NCBI RefSeq assembly: GCF_024734405.1
Contig: NZ_CP059556.1
Span: forward strand, 3,224,001 to 3,288,000
Direction of reading: 5' to 3'
DNA length: 64,000 bases
From: Saccharopolyspora gregorii
Lineage (GTDB): Bacteria; Actinomycetota; Actinomycetes; Mycobacteriales; Pseudonocardiaceae
Shown: in pieces, positions 44,660-54,515 of the stretch
Numbering within the stretch: position 1 is the first letter of the stretch
How the letters are laid out: the number at the start of each line of letters is the position of its first letter
The notes under the pieces: generated by a model
Databases searched by the model: none
Told to the model about the DNA's origin: nothing
What the model saw: only the letters and a program-made list of their open reading frames with translations
Position numbers and translations under genes: made by a program

Positions 44660-46084
44660 TCAGTTCTCGCGCAGCAGGGCGCGCAGCTTCTCCACCCAGC
44701 GCCCGGTCTCGGGCAGGTCCCGCACCGGCTGGCCGTAGTGCCCGCGCGCGTCCGGCGCCACCGGCGTCGTCGCGTCGATCACCAGCTTGTCGCTGATGCC
44801 CGCGGGCTGCGACCCCGGATCGAGGCCCACCACCGACATGTTCGGCAGCACCACCAGGTCCCCGGCCGGGTTGACCTTCGTGGACAGCGCCCACATCACC
44901 TGCGGCAGGTCGAACGGGTCCACGTCCTCGTCGACGACGATCACGACCTTGGTGTAGCCGAGGCCGTGCGGCGTCGTCATCGCCCGCAGCCCCACCGCGC
45001 GGGCGAAACCGCCGTAGCGCTTCTTGGTGGACACGATCGCCAGCAGCCCGTGCGTGTACATCGCGTTGACCGCCTGCACCTCGGGGAACTCCGCGCGCAG
45101 CTGCTGGTAGAGCGGCACGCAGGTGGCCGGGCCGATCAGGTAGTCGATCTCGGTCCACGGCTTGCCCAGGTACAGCGATTCGAAGATCGGGTCGGTGCGG
45201 AAGGAGATGCGGTCGATGCGCACCACCGGCATGTTCCGGCCGCCGGAGTAGTGCCCGGTGAACTCGCCGAACGGCCCCTCGACCTCGCGGCGCCGCCCGA
45301 CGACCACGCCTTCGAGCAGCACCTCGCAGCCCCACGGCACGTCGAACCCGGTCAGCGGCCCGGTGGCGATCGGCGCCGGGGCCCCGCGCAGCGCGCCCGC
45401 CATCTCGTACTCGGACTGCTCGTAGCCGAGCGGGGTGCCGCCGACGATGGTGATCATCGGGTCGTTGCCGAGCGCGATCGCGACCGGCAGGTCCTCGCCG
45501 CGCTCCTCGGCCTTGCCCAGGTGCAGCGCGATGTCGTGCATCGGCACCGGTTGCAGGCCGAGTTCGTTCCGGCCCTTGACCTCCATCCGGTAGACGCCGA
45601 CGTTCTGCTTGGCGAAGTTCTCCGGATCGTCCGGGTCGCGGGAGACGACGGCGGCCTTGTCCAGGTAGAAGCCGCCGTCGCCGTCGTTGAGCCGGAACAG
45701 CGGCAGCACCTCGAACAGGTCGACCTCGGCGCCTTCGCGGGAGTTCGCCAGGAACGGCGGGTCGGCGCGGCGCTCGGGGGCGACCGGGAAGTCCTCCCAG
45801 CGCCGGATGAACTCCTGCACCTGCTCGCGGGTGGAGGTCTCCGGCGGCATCCCCATCGCGATGGCGTGGTTGGGCCAGGACCCGTGCGCGTTGAGCACGA
45901 TGCGCGGGTCGGTGAACCCGGTGACGTCGTCGAACCGCAGCGCGGGCGCGCCCTCGCCGAGCCGGGACACGGCGTTGGCGGCGGCGCCGAGGTCCGGTTC
46001 CGGATCGACCTGTTCGGTGATCCGCAGCAGCTGTCCCGCCTCGTCGAGCGCATCCAGGTAGGACCGCAGGTCGTCGTGGGCCAC
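44660..46084 (-). CDS. vdcC: UbiD-type hydroxyarylic acid decarboxylase subunit C
   Basis: Prenylated-FMN-dependent reversible decarboxylase of 4-hydroxybenzoate/vanillate type. 474 residues, equal to characterised VdcC. The GTG at 46084 gives MAHDDLRSYLDALDEAGQLL and sits 4 nt after AAGGAGG; an in-frame ATG at 46105 is less likely. Family blocks: NAHGSWPNHAIAMGMP, PLFRLNDGDGGFYLDKAAVV, EGPFGEFTGHYSGGR (the active-site Arg/Glu region), AMYTHGLLAIVSTKKRYGG and PQVMWALSTKVNP. It lies between vdcB and vdcD in a MarR-controlled operon. Confidence 0.95.
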   Translation of the reverse strand: MAHDDLRSYLDALDEAGQLLRITEQVDPEPDLGAAANAVSRLGEGAPALRFDDVTGFTDPRIVLNAHGSWPNHAIAMGMPPETSTREQVQEFIRRWEDFPVAPERRADPPFLANSREGAEVDLFEVLPLFRLNDGDGGFYLDKAAVVSRDPDDPENFAKQNVGVYRMEVKGRNELGLQPVPMHDIALHLGKAEERGEDLPVAIALGNDPMITIVGGTPLGYEQSEYEMAGALRGAPAPIATGPLTGFDVPWGCEVLLEGVVVGRRREVEGPFGEFTGHYSGGRNMPVVRIDRISFRTDPIFESLYLGKPWTEIDYLIGPATCVPLYQQLRAEFPEVQAVNAMYTHGLLAIVSTKKRYGGFARAVGLRAMTTPHGLGYTKVVIVVDEDVDPFDLPQVMWALSTKVNPAGDLVVLPNMSVVGLDPGSQPAGISDKLVIDATTPVAPDARGHYGQPVRDLPETGRWVEKLRALLREN

Positions 46085-46101
46085 TTCTCCTCCTTCACTG
46101 G

Positions 46102-46698
46102 TCATCGGTCGGCCGATGCGTCCCGGGCCGCGCGGAGACCGCCCCAGCGAGGGGTGTCCGGCGCGGGCAGGTCGAACTGGTCGAGGACCCGCATCACGAC
46201 GTGGTCGAGCAGATCGGTCACCGACTGCGGGTGGTCGTAGAAGGCGGGCATCGGCGGGACCAGCACGGCGCCCATCCGGGAGAGCGCGAGCATGTTCTCC
46301 AGGTGGATCTCGCTCAGCGGCGTCTCCCGCGGGACGAGCACGAGCTTGCGCCGCTCCTTGAGCACCACGTCGGCGGCACGTCCGATGAGCCCGTCGGCGT
46401 AGCCGGTGCGGATGCCGGCGAGGGTCTTCATGCTGCACGGCACGACGATCATGCCGTCGGTGCGGAACGAGCCGGACGAGATGGACGCGCCCTGTTCGGC
46501 GGGCCCGTGCACCACGTCGGCGAGCTCGGCGACCTCGCGGGTGCTGCGGCCGGTTTCGAGCTCGACGGTGGTGCGGGCCCAGCGGCTCAGCACCAGGTGC
46601 GTCTCGACCTCGGGCAGGCCGCGCAGCGCTTCGAGCAGGCGCACGCCCAGCGGCGCCCCGGTGGCTCCGGTCATCCCGACGATCAGGCGCACCGCCAC
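46102..46698 (-). CDS. vdcB: UbiX-like flavin prenyltransferase, decarboxylase subunit B
   Basis: Makes prenylated FMN for VdcC. 198 residues, typical of UbiX/Pad1. N-terminal LIVGMTGATGAPLGVRLLEA (FMN phosphate loop), then FRTDGMIVVPCSMKTLAGIR, RRKLVLVPRETPLSEIHLENML and AVLVPPMPAFYDHPQ, all conserved in the family. ATG 46698 follows AAAGGAGGCGGGTG. First gene of the operon; the divergent MarR gene and its palindromic operator lie just upstream. Confidence 0.93.
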   Translation of the reverse strand: MAVRLIVGMTGATGAPLGVRLLEALRGLPEVETHLVLSRWARTTVELETGRSTREVAELADVVHGPAEQGASISSGSFRTDGMIVVPCSMKTLAGIRTGYADGLIGRAADVVLKERRKLVLVPRETPLSEIHLENMLALSRMGAVLVPPMPAFYDHPQSVTDLLDHVVMRVLDQFDLPAPDTPRWGGLRAARDASADR

Positions 46699-46710
46699 CC
46701 GCCTCCTTTA

Positions 46711-46730
46711 GTTCGTAGACGAACGTTCGT
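46711..46730. promoter_or_regulatory. Overlapping palindromes, probable MarR operator
   Basis: GTTCGT-AG-ACGAAC (46711-46724) overlaps the perfect 12-bp palindrome ACGAACGTTCGT (46719-46730), 13 nt before the vdcB ATG. Three regular GTTCGT/ACGAAC half-sites in an AT-richer spot suggest one or two MarR dimers controlling vdcBCD and marR. Confidence 0.7.
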
Positions 46731-46841
46731 ACACACACTACCACTCCCGCAGCCGCGGTCACCGCGGCGACGGCTCCGGCCCCACCGCCCGAACCGATCT
46801 CGTAGGATGCGAGCCCACCGGACCGGCAAGAGGAGTGCGTC

Positions 46842-47291
46842 GTGCAGCTGGAAAGCGCCGTCTTCCACCTGATGCGCCGGGTCCTGCAGGACCACGGCGC
46901 CCGCTGGCAGGCGCGATCCCCGCAGCTGACCAAGCCGCAGTACGCCGCGCTCACCGCCATCGACGAGGCCCCCGGCATCGAACAGGCCGCGCTGGGCAGG
47001 CGCGCCGCGATCGACAAGGCGACGCTCGCCGCGATGCTCGCCCGCCTCGAACAGCGCGGGCTCGTCGCGCGCACCGTCGACCGCTACGACCGCAGGCGCC
47101 GCGTGCTGGAGCTGACCGACGAGGGCAGGCGGGTGCTGCGCGAGACCACCGCGCTCGCCGACGAGATCAACAGCACCGCGCTGGACCGGCTCAGCGCCGA
47201 GGAATCGGACCGGCTCCGGCAGCTGCTCACCAAGCTCGCCGCCGACGAGACCGGCGAGCTCGCCCCGCCCCCGGAAACCCCCGGCACCTGA
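46842..47291 (+). CDS. MarR-family regulator of the vdc operon
   Basis: 149 residues. Winged helix-turn-helix: LTKPQYAALTAIDEAPGIEQ, AALGRRAAIDKATLAAMLAR, then the wing LVARTVDRYDRRRRVLELT. MarR proteins of this kind sense phenolic acids and control aromatic decarboxylase or degradation genes (as PadR/HcaR-like systems do). It is divergent from vdcBCD with an operator in between. TAGGAT at 46803-46808 is a good -10. GTG at 46842 follows AAGAGGAG. Confidence 0.9.
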   Translation: MQLESAVFHLMRRVLQDHGARWQARSPQLTKPQYAALTAIDEAPGIEQAALGRRAAIDKATLAAMLARLEQRGLVARTVDRYDRRRRVLELTDEGRRVLRETTALADEINSTALDRLSAEESDRLRQLLTKLAADETGELAPPPETPGT

Positions 47292-49310
<2,019 letters not shown>

Positions 49311-49350
49311 CCGGAAGCGCCCGCCGAACGCCGGGCCGTGCACCCCGAGG

Positions 49351-50040
49351 TCAACCGGAGGAAGGACGAGAGCGGAGTTCGGTGGCCAGGACCGCCGCTT
49401 GGGTGCGGCGTTGCATCCCGAGCTTCGAGAGCAGCTGCGAGACGTAGTTCTTCACGGTCTTCTCGGCGAGGAACATCCGCTCGGCGATCTGCCGGTTGGT
49501 CATCCCGGCGCCGATCAGCTCCAGCACGGCCCGTTCCTGTTCGGTGAGCCGCCGCAGCGGGTCCTCCCGGGAGTGCTTGCGCCGCTGCCGTTCGAGCACG
49601 GCGGAGGTGGTGGCCGCGTCGAGCAGCGAACGACCGGCGGCGACCTGCCGGATCGCGGAGCGCAGGTCGGATCCGAGGACCTGCTTGAGCACGTACCCGG
49701 ACGCCCCGGCCATGATCGCGTCCAGCAGGGCTTCGTCGTCGGAGAACGAGGTGAGCACCAGGCAGCGCACTCCGGGCAGCAGGGAGAGCAGTTCGCGGCA
49801 CAGCTCGATGCCGTTGCCGTCGGGCAGCCGCACGTCGAGCACCGCCACGTCGGGCCGGGCCGGTGGCAGCCGCACCAGGGCCTCCTGCACGGTGCCGACC
49901 TCGGCGACGATGGTGAAGTCGTCCTCGTCCTCCAGGAGGTCGGCGATCCCGCGGCGCACCACCTCGTGGTCGTCGACGAGGGCGATGCGGGTCGCGCCGC
50001 CCGCGTCGGGGCCGGTGCCCGCCTCGTCCGGTTGTGCCAT
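49351..50040 (-). CDS. devR: NarL/LuxR-family response regulator, DevR/DosR-like
   Basis: 229 residues. Receiver domain with phospho-acceptor Asp69 ([13 protein letters not shown]), [10 protein letters not shown] at the start, and [14 protein letters not shown] near the switch residues. C-terminal LuxR helix-turn-helix: [20 protein letters not shown], then [20 protein letters not shown]. The pairing with the DevS-like kinase is by adjacency, and both are close to mycobacterial DevR/DevS in style. They are convergent, so they are not in one transcript. Confidence 0.9.
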   Translation of the reverse strand: MAQPDEAGTGPDAGGATRIALVDDHEVVRRGIADLLEDEDDFTIVAEVGTVQEALVRLPPARPDVAVLDVRLPDGNGIELCRELLSLLPGVRCLVLTSFSDDEALLDAIMAGASGYVLKQVLGSDLRSAIRQVAAGRSLLDAATTSAVLERQRRKHSREDPLRRLTEQERAVLELIGAGMTNRQIAERMFLAEKTVKNYVSQLLSKLGMQRRTQAAVLATELRSRPSSG

Positions 50041-50413
50041 CTCGCAGCCCCCGCTTCCGCCCGCGGCGTGCGGGCGCGCCAGAAACCGTCGCTCCCAGGC
50101 TAAGGGCGGTGCGGCGGGCGGCGCAGGGCCGGCGGCGGTGCCCGCTGATCCGGACTCCGGCGGTGGCTGGTGGTGGCCGCATGTCGGTCCGGCTCCGTCC
50201 TGGCGTCGTGCGCCGGGTGCCCCCAGCTGTTCTCACCTGTTCGACGGTACGAACCGGATACGGCGGGTCACACGGTCGAAGGTCCCGCCCCCGGCCGGAT
50301 GACCACGGCCGGGAACTGTTCCGCACCGGTGGCGCGCTGTGGTGTCATCGGTGCTGATCATCGCCGTGGCCCGCGAGGCCGCGGCGCGCGGCGAGCGGGG
50401 AAGGGACGGCGGG

Positions 50414-50587
50414 ATGCGGCGAGGACGGCGGGGTCACCCGTGCGAGCCGGACGCGAGCAGGCTGGGACCGTGGTTCTGCCCGGAGTGCGGCCAGGAGTGG
50501 GAGATCCACGGCGTGGCGGGCGGCAGGCCGAAGGTCCGGCGGGTCAGCCGGGTCGCGAAGTTCGTCGCCACCTGGCTCGGCGGCTGA
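50414..50587 (+). CDS. Small zinc-ribbon-like protein
   Basis: 57 residues from ATG 50414. One CxxC pair is seen in PWFCPECGQEWEIHG, and a single Cys lies at residue 10; the C-terminus is basic (RPKVRRVSRVAKFVATWLGG) and may be amphipathic. An upstream in-frame GTG at 50351 is possible. No family recognised. A strong bidirectional terminator follows directly, which supports a real transcription unit. Confidence 0.45.
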   Translation: MRRGRRGHPCEPDASRLGPWFCPECGQEWEIHGVAGGRPKVRRVSRVAKFVATWLGG

Positions 50588-50593
50588 CGCGCG

Positions 50594-50628
50594 GCGCGAC
50601 CCGCCCGGTGGCGCCGGGCGGGTCGCGC
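50594..50628. terminator. Bidirectional terminator hairpin
   Basis: A perfect 15-bp stem GCGCGACCCGCCCGG / CCGGGCGGGTCGCGC with a 5-nt loop, between the zinc-ribbon gene and the convergent flavoprotein gene. Confidence 0.8.
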
Positions 50629-50636
50629 GCACCGGA

Positions 50637-51863
50637 TCACGTGTACCAGGTCGGTTCCGGGATCTCGCCGAGCAGCGCGTAGCGGCCCACCTCGACCCGC
50701 TTGTACGCGATCGGGTCGTGCAGCGTGTGGGTGCGCAGGTTGCGCCAGAAGATGTCCAGGCCGGCGGAGTTCGCGGTCGCCCGGGCCCCGGTCACCTCGT
50801 AGATCCGGGTGGCGATCTCCAGTCCGGTCTGCACGATCCGCTCCTTGGCGGCGGCGATGAGCACGGCGGCCTGCCCGCGCTGCGCGGCGGTCACCGAGTC
50901 CCGTTCGGCGTGCAGCAACCCGTCGATGCGCTGCCCGGCGCGGTCCACGAGCGCTTCCGCGGCCCACAGCTTCGCCTGCAGGTCGCCGTAGGTGTCGAGG
51001 ACGTAGAACTCCTCGGTGGCGCTGTCCTTGTCGTCCCCGCCGTAGGGCCACGGCCGGGTCTTCTCCCGGGTGTAGGCGGTCGCGGCGTCCAGGGCGCCCT
51101 GCGCGATGCCGAGGTAGAAGTTGGTGAACACCAGCTGGATGGTGGGCGTGTTCAGCGTGTTGTAGACCAGCGGCTGGAACCGCTTGTCCACGTAGCCCGC
51201 CGCCGACTCCCACGGCACCCGCACGCCGCGGATCTCGACGCTGCCGGATTCGGTGAGCCGCTGGCCGAGGTTGTCCCAGTCGTCGCCGTAGACGATGGCC
51301 TCCTGGTCGGAGGGCACGATGGCGAAGATGTGGTCGTCGGTGCCGTCGAGGACGCCCTCCAGCACGGTGAGGTCGGAGACCTTGCTGCCGGTGGAGAAGG
51401 ACTTTCGCCCAGTGTAGACGATCTCATCGCCCTCGTCGGTGATGACCACGTCGGAGTCGCGCGGGTTCACCGCCCCGCCGAAGAACAGGTCGTTCTCGGT
51501 GTAGAGCTGCTCGACGGCGTCGATCTGCGCGTCGGTGCCGACCAGCCGCACCGCCCACGCCCACAGGTAGTGGTAGCCGAGCAGCTGGCCGATGGACCCG
51601 TCGCCCTTGGCGACCTCGCGGATCACCCGGTAGGCGGTGTCCCAGCGCTGACCGCCCCCGCCGTGCTCGACGGGCCCGAGCAGCCGGACCAGGCCGGATT
51701 CCTTGAGCAGCCGGACTTCGGCGTGCGGGGTGGCGCCGGCGCGGTCGCGCTCGACGGCGTCGACGGCCAGCAGCGCGGCCACGTCGCGGGCGCGTTCGAG
51801 CCAGCCCTCGGGGGTGTCGGGTCGTCGTTCCCAGCGGGTGGTGGTCGGTTCGGTGGTGCTCAC
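50637..51863 (-). CDS. SfnC/DszC-like flavin-dependent monooxygenase (acyl-CoA dehydrogenase fold)
   Basis: 408 residues. N-terminal helical domain (LLAVDAVERDRAGATPHAEV, LLGPVEHGGGGQRWDTAYRV), the middle beta-domain (VYTGRKSFSTGSKVSDLTVL, YGDDWDNLGQRLTESGSVEI), and C-terminal ITGAR-like motif (YEVTGARATANSAGLDIFWR) as in DszC, SfnC and related enzymes acting on organosulfur compounds. It follows sfnG (34-nt gap) on the same strand, so a role in sulfur scavenging from sulfones or sulfonates is likely. A second family member is encoded at 7315-8487. Confidence 0.83.
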   Translation of the reverse strand: MSTTEPTTTRWERRPDTPEGWLERARDVAALLAVDAVERDRAGATPHAEVRLLKESGLVRLLGPVEHGGGGQRWDTAYRVIREVAKGDGSIGQLLGYHYLWAWAVRLVGTDAQIDAVEQLYTENDLFFGGAVNPRDSDVVITDEGDEIVYTGRKSFSTGSKVSDLTVLEGVLDGTDDHIFAIVPSDQEAIVYGDDWDNLGQRLTESGSVEIRGVRVPWESAAGYVDKRFQPLVYNTLNTPTIQLVFTNFYLGIAQGALDAATAYTREKTRPWPYGGDDKDSATEEFYVLDTYGDLQAKLWAAEALVDRAGQRIDGLLHAERDSVTAAQRGQAAVLIAAAKERIVQTGLEIATRIYEVTGARATANSAGLDIFWRNLRTHTLHDPIAYKRVEVGRYALLGEIPEPTWYT

Positions 51864-51897
51864 AGCGGTTCTCCTCGGGTTGCGGTGGTGCGGGTGG

Positions 51898-53025
51898 TCA
51901 CCGGGTGGCGCCGATGGGGTCGCCGGTGCGGTCGAGGTCCGCTTCGAGTTCGCGGACGATGGGCAGCACGTGGGTGCCGAAGTGCTCGACGTCTTCGAGG
52001 TAGTGCAGGAATCCGAGCAGGATCAGGTCCGCGCCGCGCTTCTTGTACTCGATGATGCGGTGCGCGATCTGCTCCGGAGTGCCGATGAGGCCGGTGCGGA
52101 AGCCGTCGTTGTACTGGACGAGGTCGGCGAATTCGGAGTCCGCCCACATGCCCTTGCCGTCCGATGTGGACTTCCCGGCCTGCTGCACGGACTTGCGGAA
52201 CCCTTCGACGGCGGCCACGTCAGCCTTGTCCACGATCTCCTTGAGCACGGCCCTCGCCTCGGCCTCGGTGTCGCGGGCGATGTGGAAGCCGTTGAGGCCG
52301 AAGCGGACGGTGCGGCCGTGGGCGGCGGCCTGGGCGCGGACGTCGGCGACCTGCTCGCTGAACCCGTCGAAGTCCTTGCCGTTGCTGAAGTACCAGTCCG
52401 AGACGCGTCCGGCGAGGGTGCGCGCCGCGGAGGAGTTGCCGCCCTGGAAGATCTCCGGGTGCGGGCGCCCGGGCACCTCGAACGGTTGCGGGCGCAGGCT
52501 GAAGTCGCGGATGCGGTAGAAGTCGCCGGCCAGCTCGAAGTTCGGCTGCGTCCACAGCCCGCGCAGCACGCGGATGAACTCCTCGGTGCGCCGGTAGCGC
52601 TCGTCGTGCTCCAGCCAGGGTTCGCCGAGGCCGGTGAACTCCTCCTTGAACCAGCCGCTGACGATGTTCACCGCGAACCGGCCCTGGGACAGGATGTCGG
52701 CGGTGATGCCGAACTTCGCGAGGATCGCCGGGTGCCACAGGCCGGGGTGGGCGGCGACGATGAGCTTGAGCCGTTCGGTGGCCAGCAGCAGGCCGAGGCT
52801 GAACGCGGCCGGGTCGTGCTGCTGCGCGGCACCGTAGCTGGAGGCGTAGCGGACCTGGCTGAGCGCGTACTCGAACCCGCTGCGCTCGGCGAGCACCGCG
52901 AGTTCCTTGTTGTACTCGAACCCGAAGTCGGTGCGCTGTTCGATGGTGCTGGTGACCAGGCCGCCGCTGACGTTGGGCACCCAGTAGGCGAACTTCAGCG
53001 GTGCGGCGGGGATGTCGGTGGACAC
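51898..53025 (-). CDS. sfnG: FMNH2-dependent dimethylsulfone monooxygenase-like protein
   Basis: 375 residues, bacterial luciferase-like TIM barrel. SfnG/SsuD-type blocks: FAYWVPNVSGGLVTSTIEQR, GFEYALSQVRYASSYGA, AAHPGLWHPAILAKFG, FAVNIVSGWFKEEFTGLGEP and HPEIFQGGNSSAARTLAGR. SfnG converts dimethylsulfone to methanesulfinate in sulfur starvation; the N-terminal VPNVSGGLV is typical of SfnG rather than SsuD. GTG at 53025 follows GGGAGACGACC. Upstream lie a leader peptide with LTRRRHVD and a strong hairpin, suggesting cysteine/sulfur-responsive control. Confidence 0.88.
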   Translation of the reverse strand: MSTDIPAAPLKFAYWVPNVSGGLVTSTIEQRTDFGFEYNKELAVLAERSGFEYALSQVRYASSYGAAQQHDPAAFSLGLLLATERLKLIVAAHPGLWHPAILAKFGITADILSQGRFAVNIVSGWFKEEFTGLGEPWLEHDERYRRTEEFIRVLRGLWTQPNFELAGDFYRIRDFSLRPQPFEVPGRPHPEIFQGGNSSAARTLAGRVSDWYFSNGKDFDGFSEQVADVRAQAAAHGRTVRFGLNGFHIARDTEAEARAVLKEIVDKADVAAVEGFRKSVQQAGKSTSDGKGMWADSEFADLVQYNDGFRTGLIGTPEQIAHRIIEYKKRGADLILLGFLHYLEDVEHFGTHVLPIVRELEADLDRTGDPIGATR

Positions 53026-53050
53026 GGTCGTCTCCCGTGGACAGGTCGTG

Positions 53051-53086
53051 CCGGCGGTGCGCGCGCAGGACGGCGCGCACCGCCGG
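53051..53086 (-). promoter_or_regulatory. Hairpin between leader peptide and sfnG, possible attenuator
   Basis: A perfect 14-bp GC-rich stem (CCGGCGGTGCGCGC / GCGCGCACCGCCGG on the coding strand) with an 8-nt loop, ending 25 nt before the sfnG GTG and about 120 nt after the leader-peptide stop. No U-run follows, so it could act as an attenuator, a pause site or a translational switch. Confidence 0.6.
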
Positions 53087-53204
53087 GTGCGGGGGAAGGT
53101 GCCGGTGGCCGCGGTGCGGCGCGAACCGGGTGCGCGGTGGGCGCGACCGGGACGATCACCGGGAGGAGTGCTGATGCCGCCGGAGTCGCGGCGAGGACAT
53201 CAGG

Positions 53205-53282
53205 TCAGCGACGACAACCCTGCGCACCGACGCGGACGAAGTCCACGTGGCGGCGGCGGGTCAGGCTGGTCGCGATGAGCAC
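53205..53282 (-). CDS. Actinobacterial sulfur-gene leader peptide
   Basis: A 25-residue ORF from GTG 53282: MLIATSLTRRRHVDFVRVG, then AQGCRR and TGA. The LTxRRHVD core followed by a C-terminal cysteine matches the short leader peptides found upstream of sulfur-assimilation genes in many actinobacteria. A TTGACA / CACGAT promoter ends 6 nt before the GTG, so the ORF begins almost at the transcript 5' end. sfnG begins 179 nt after its stop. Slow decoding of the Cys codon near the end could signal cysteine shortage. Confidence 0.72.
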   Translation of the reverse strand: MLIATSLTRRRHVDFVRVGAQGCRR

Positions 53283-53288
53283 GGGATC

Positions 53289-53318
53289 ATCGTGACCGCA
53301 TCGGCTGAACGGTGTCAA
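53289..53318 (-). promoter_or_regulatory. Promoter of the leader-sfnG transcript
   Basis: Minus-strand TTGACA at 53318-53313, 18 nt, then CACGAT at 53294-53289, followed by six bases and the leader GTG. The -35 is a perfect consensus. Confidence 0.6.
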
Positions 53319-53493
53319 CGGAATGCCGCCACCGTTCCACCAGCCGGGCATCGTCCACAGTGGATGATCGTAACCGGATCGGGCGCCCGTGCGGATCTCC
53401 GCGCGGCGGAGCGGGACTCCGCGGGCCCCGCGCGGTAACGTGATCGGTTCGACCGCGCGGCGCCCGACGCCGGGGCAGGAAGGGGATTCAGCC

Positions 53494-53979
53494 ATGGCCA
53501 AGTTCACCTGGCACACCCGCGCCGTGCCCGGAGGCCTACCGGTCCGCCAGGTCTACGGGTTCCTGTTCGCCCCGGACGGGCGCGTGCTGATCAGGGTGGA
53601 CGGCGCGAAGCACTCGCTGCCCGGCGGGCGACCGGAGCCCGGCGAGTCCGCCTACGTGGACATCTTGCGGCGCGAGACCTACGAGGAGGTCACGCTCGAC
53701 ATCGCCGAGCCGCACTACCTCGGCTACCAGTGCGTCGACGACGGGCACTCGCCGTACGCGCAGGTGCGGATGGTCGCCGAGATCAGCCGGGTGCACCCGC
53801 CGGAACCGGACCCGGACAACGGGCGCACCTACCTGCGGCTGCTGGTGCACCCGGGCAAGGCGGGCGACCTGCTCAACTGGGGCGAGACGGGCCACCAGCA
53901 GGCCGCGGCCGCGGCGAACGCCGCGATCGCCGTGCTCGGCCTCCCGCACCAGGGCCTGCCGGACAGCGGCTACCTCTGA
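53494..53979 (+). CDS. NUDIX hydrolase
   Basis: 161 residues, hydrolyses a nucleoside-diphosphate-linked substrate of unknown identity. The Nudix box is complete: GGRPEPGESAYVDILRRETY then EEVTLDI, fitting Gx5Ex7REUxEExGU except for a final T/L instead of G/U. The C-terminal part (YAQVRMVAEISRVHPPEPDP, GETGHQQAAAAANAAIAVLG) is characteristic of an uncharacterised actinobacterial group. The ATG at 53494 follows AGGAAGGGG. It is divergent from the sfnG leader and stands alone. Confidence 0.88.
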   Translation: MAKFTWHTRAVPGGLPVRQVYGFLFAPDGRVLIRVDGAKHSLPGGRPEPGESAYVDILRRETYEEVTLDIAEPHYLGYQCVDDGHSPYAQVRMVAEISRVHPPEPDPDNGRTYLRLLVHPGKAGDLLNWGETGHQQAAAAANAAIAVLGLPHQGLPDSGYL

Positions 53980-54373
53980 CCCTCGGGCGCCCCGCGCGGT
54001 CCAGCCGGTGCTCGGCCCGGTGCGGAGCCGGCCGCGGCGCCTCGATCGGCGGCCTGGGCCGCCCGGCCACCGGGACCGGCGCCGCGACCGCCACCCAGGA
54101 CGTCGCGATCCCCAGCGGGCGCTCCAGCGGCACCAGGCCGACGAGCCCGGCGGGGACCCGGCGCCGAGGTGGCACGCGAGGTACGGCGCCCCGGTGATCG
54201 CCCCGCGGCACGACCTCCTCCACGGCGGCCGTCGCCCCCGCCGTAGGCCGGCCCGTGCCCGGCCCCCGCGACGACCGCCGCCGGCGGCACCAGGCTCGCC
54301 GGCAACGACCCGGCCACCGTCCAGGCCAGGAACCCGGACCGCGACCACGACCCGCCGCCCCCTCGGCTTCGGA
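53980..54373. other. Gene-free stretch with possible decayed coding sequence
   Basis: No intact gene. On the minus strand, hydrophobic pieces such as GFLAWTVAGSLPASLVPPAA and PLGIATSWVAVAAPVPVAGR appear in two different frames, which could be the ruins of a small membrane protein. Nothing else was seen. Confidence 0.3.
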
Positions 54374-54420
54374 GTGAACGGACCGTTCGCCTCATCTCGT
54401 TGGTCGAACGGTCCGTTCAC
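54374..54420. repeat. Long inverted repeat made of two palindromes
   Basis: GTGAACGGACCGTTCG (54374-54389) and CGAACGGTCCGTTCAC (54405-54420) are perfect inverted complements 15 nt apart. Each contains its own palindrome, GAACGG-N-CCGTTC, with centres 30 bp apart. It can be read as a terminator hairpin or as twin operator sites upstream of the pca operon. Confidence 0.7.
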
Positions 54421-54466
54421 CACTGCTCCGCGCGGTGCTTGACCGCGTCGTCGCGGCGGCACTACT

Positions 54467-54489
54467 GTTCGCTCAAAGAACACATGTTC
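54467..54489 (+). promoter_or_regulatory. Probable PcaR (IclR) operator of the pca operon
   Basis: Three half-sites in a row: GTTC (54467), GAAC (54478) and GTTC (54486), giving GTTC-N7-GAAC and the palindrome GAAC-ACAT-GTTC. It lies 27 nt before the pcaI start in an AT-richer patch with a CACTATG -10-like hexamer. IclR-type PcaR sites are of similar layout. Confidence 0.55.
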
Positions 54490-54515
54490 ACTATGCGCAC
54501 GATCGGAGCGGATCG

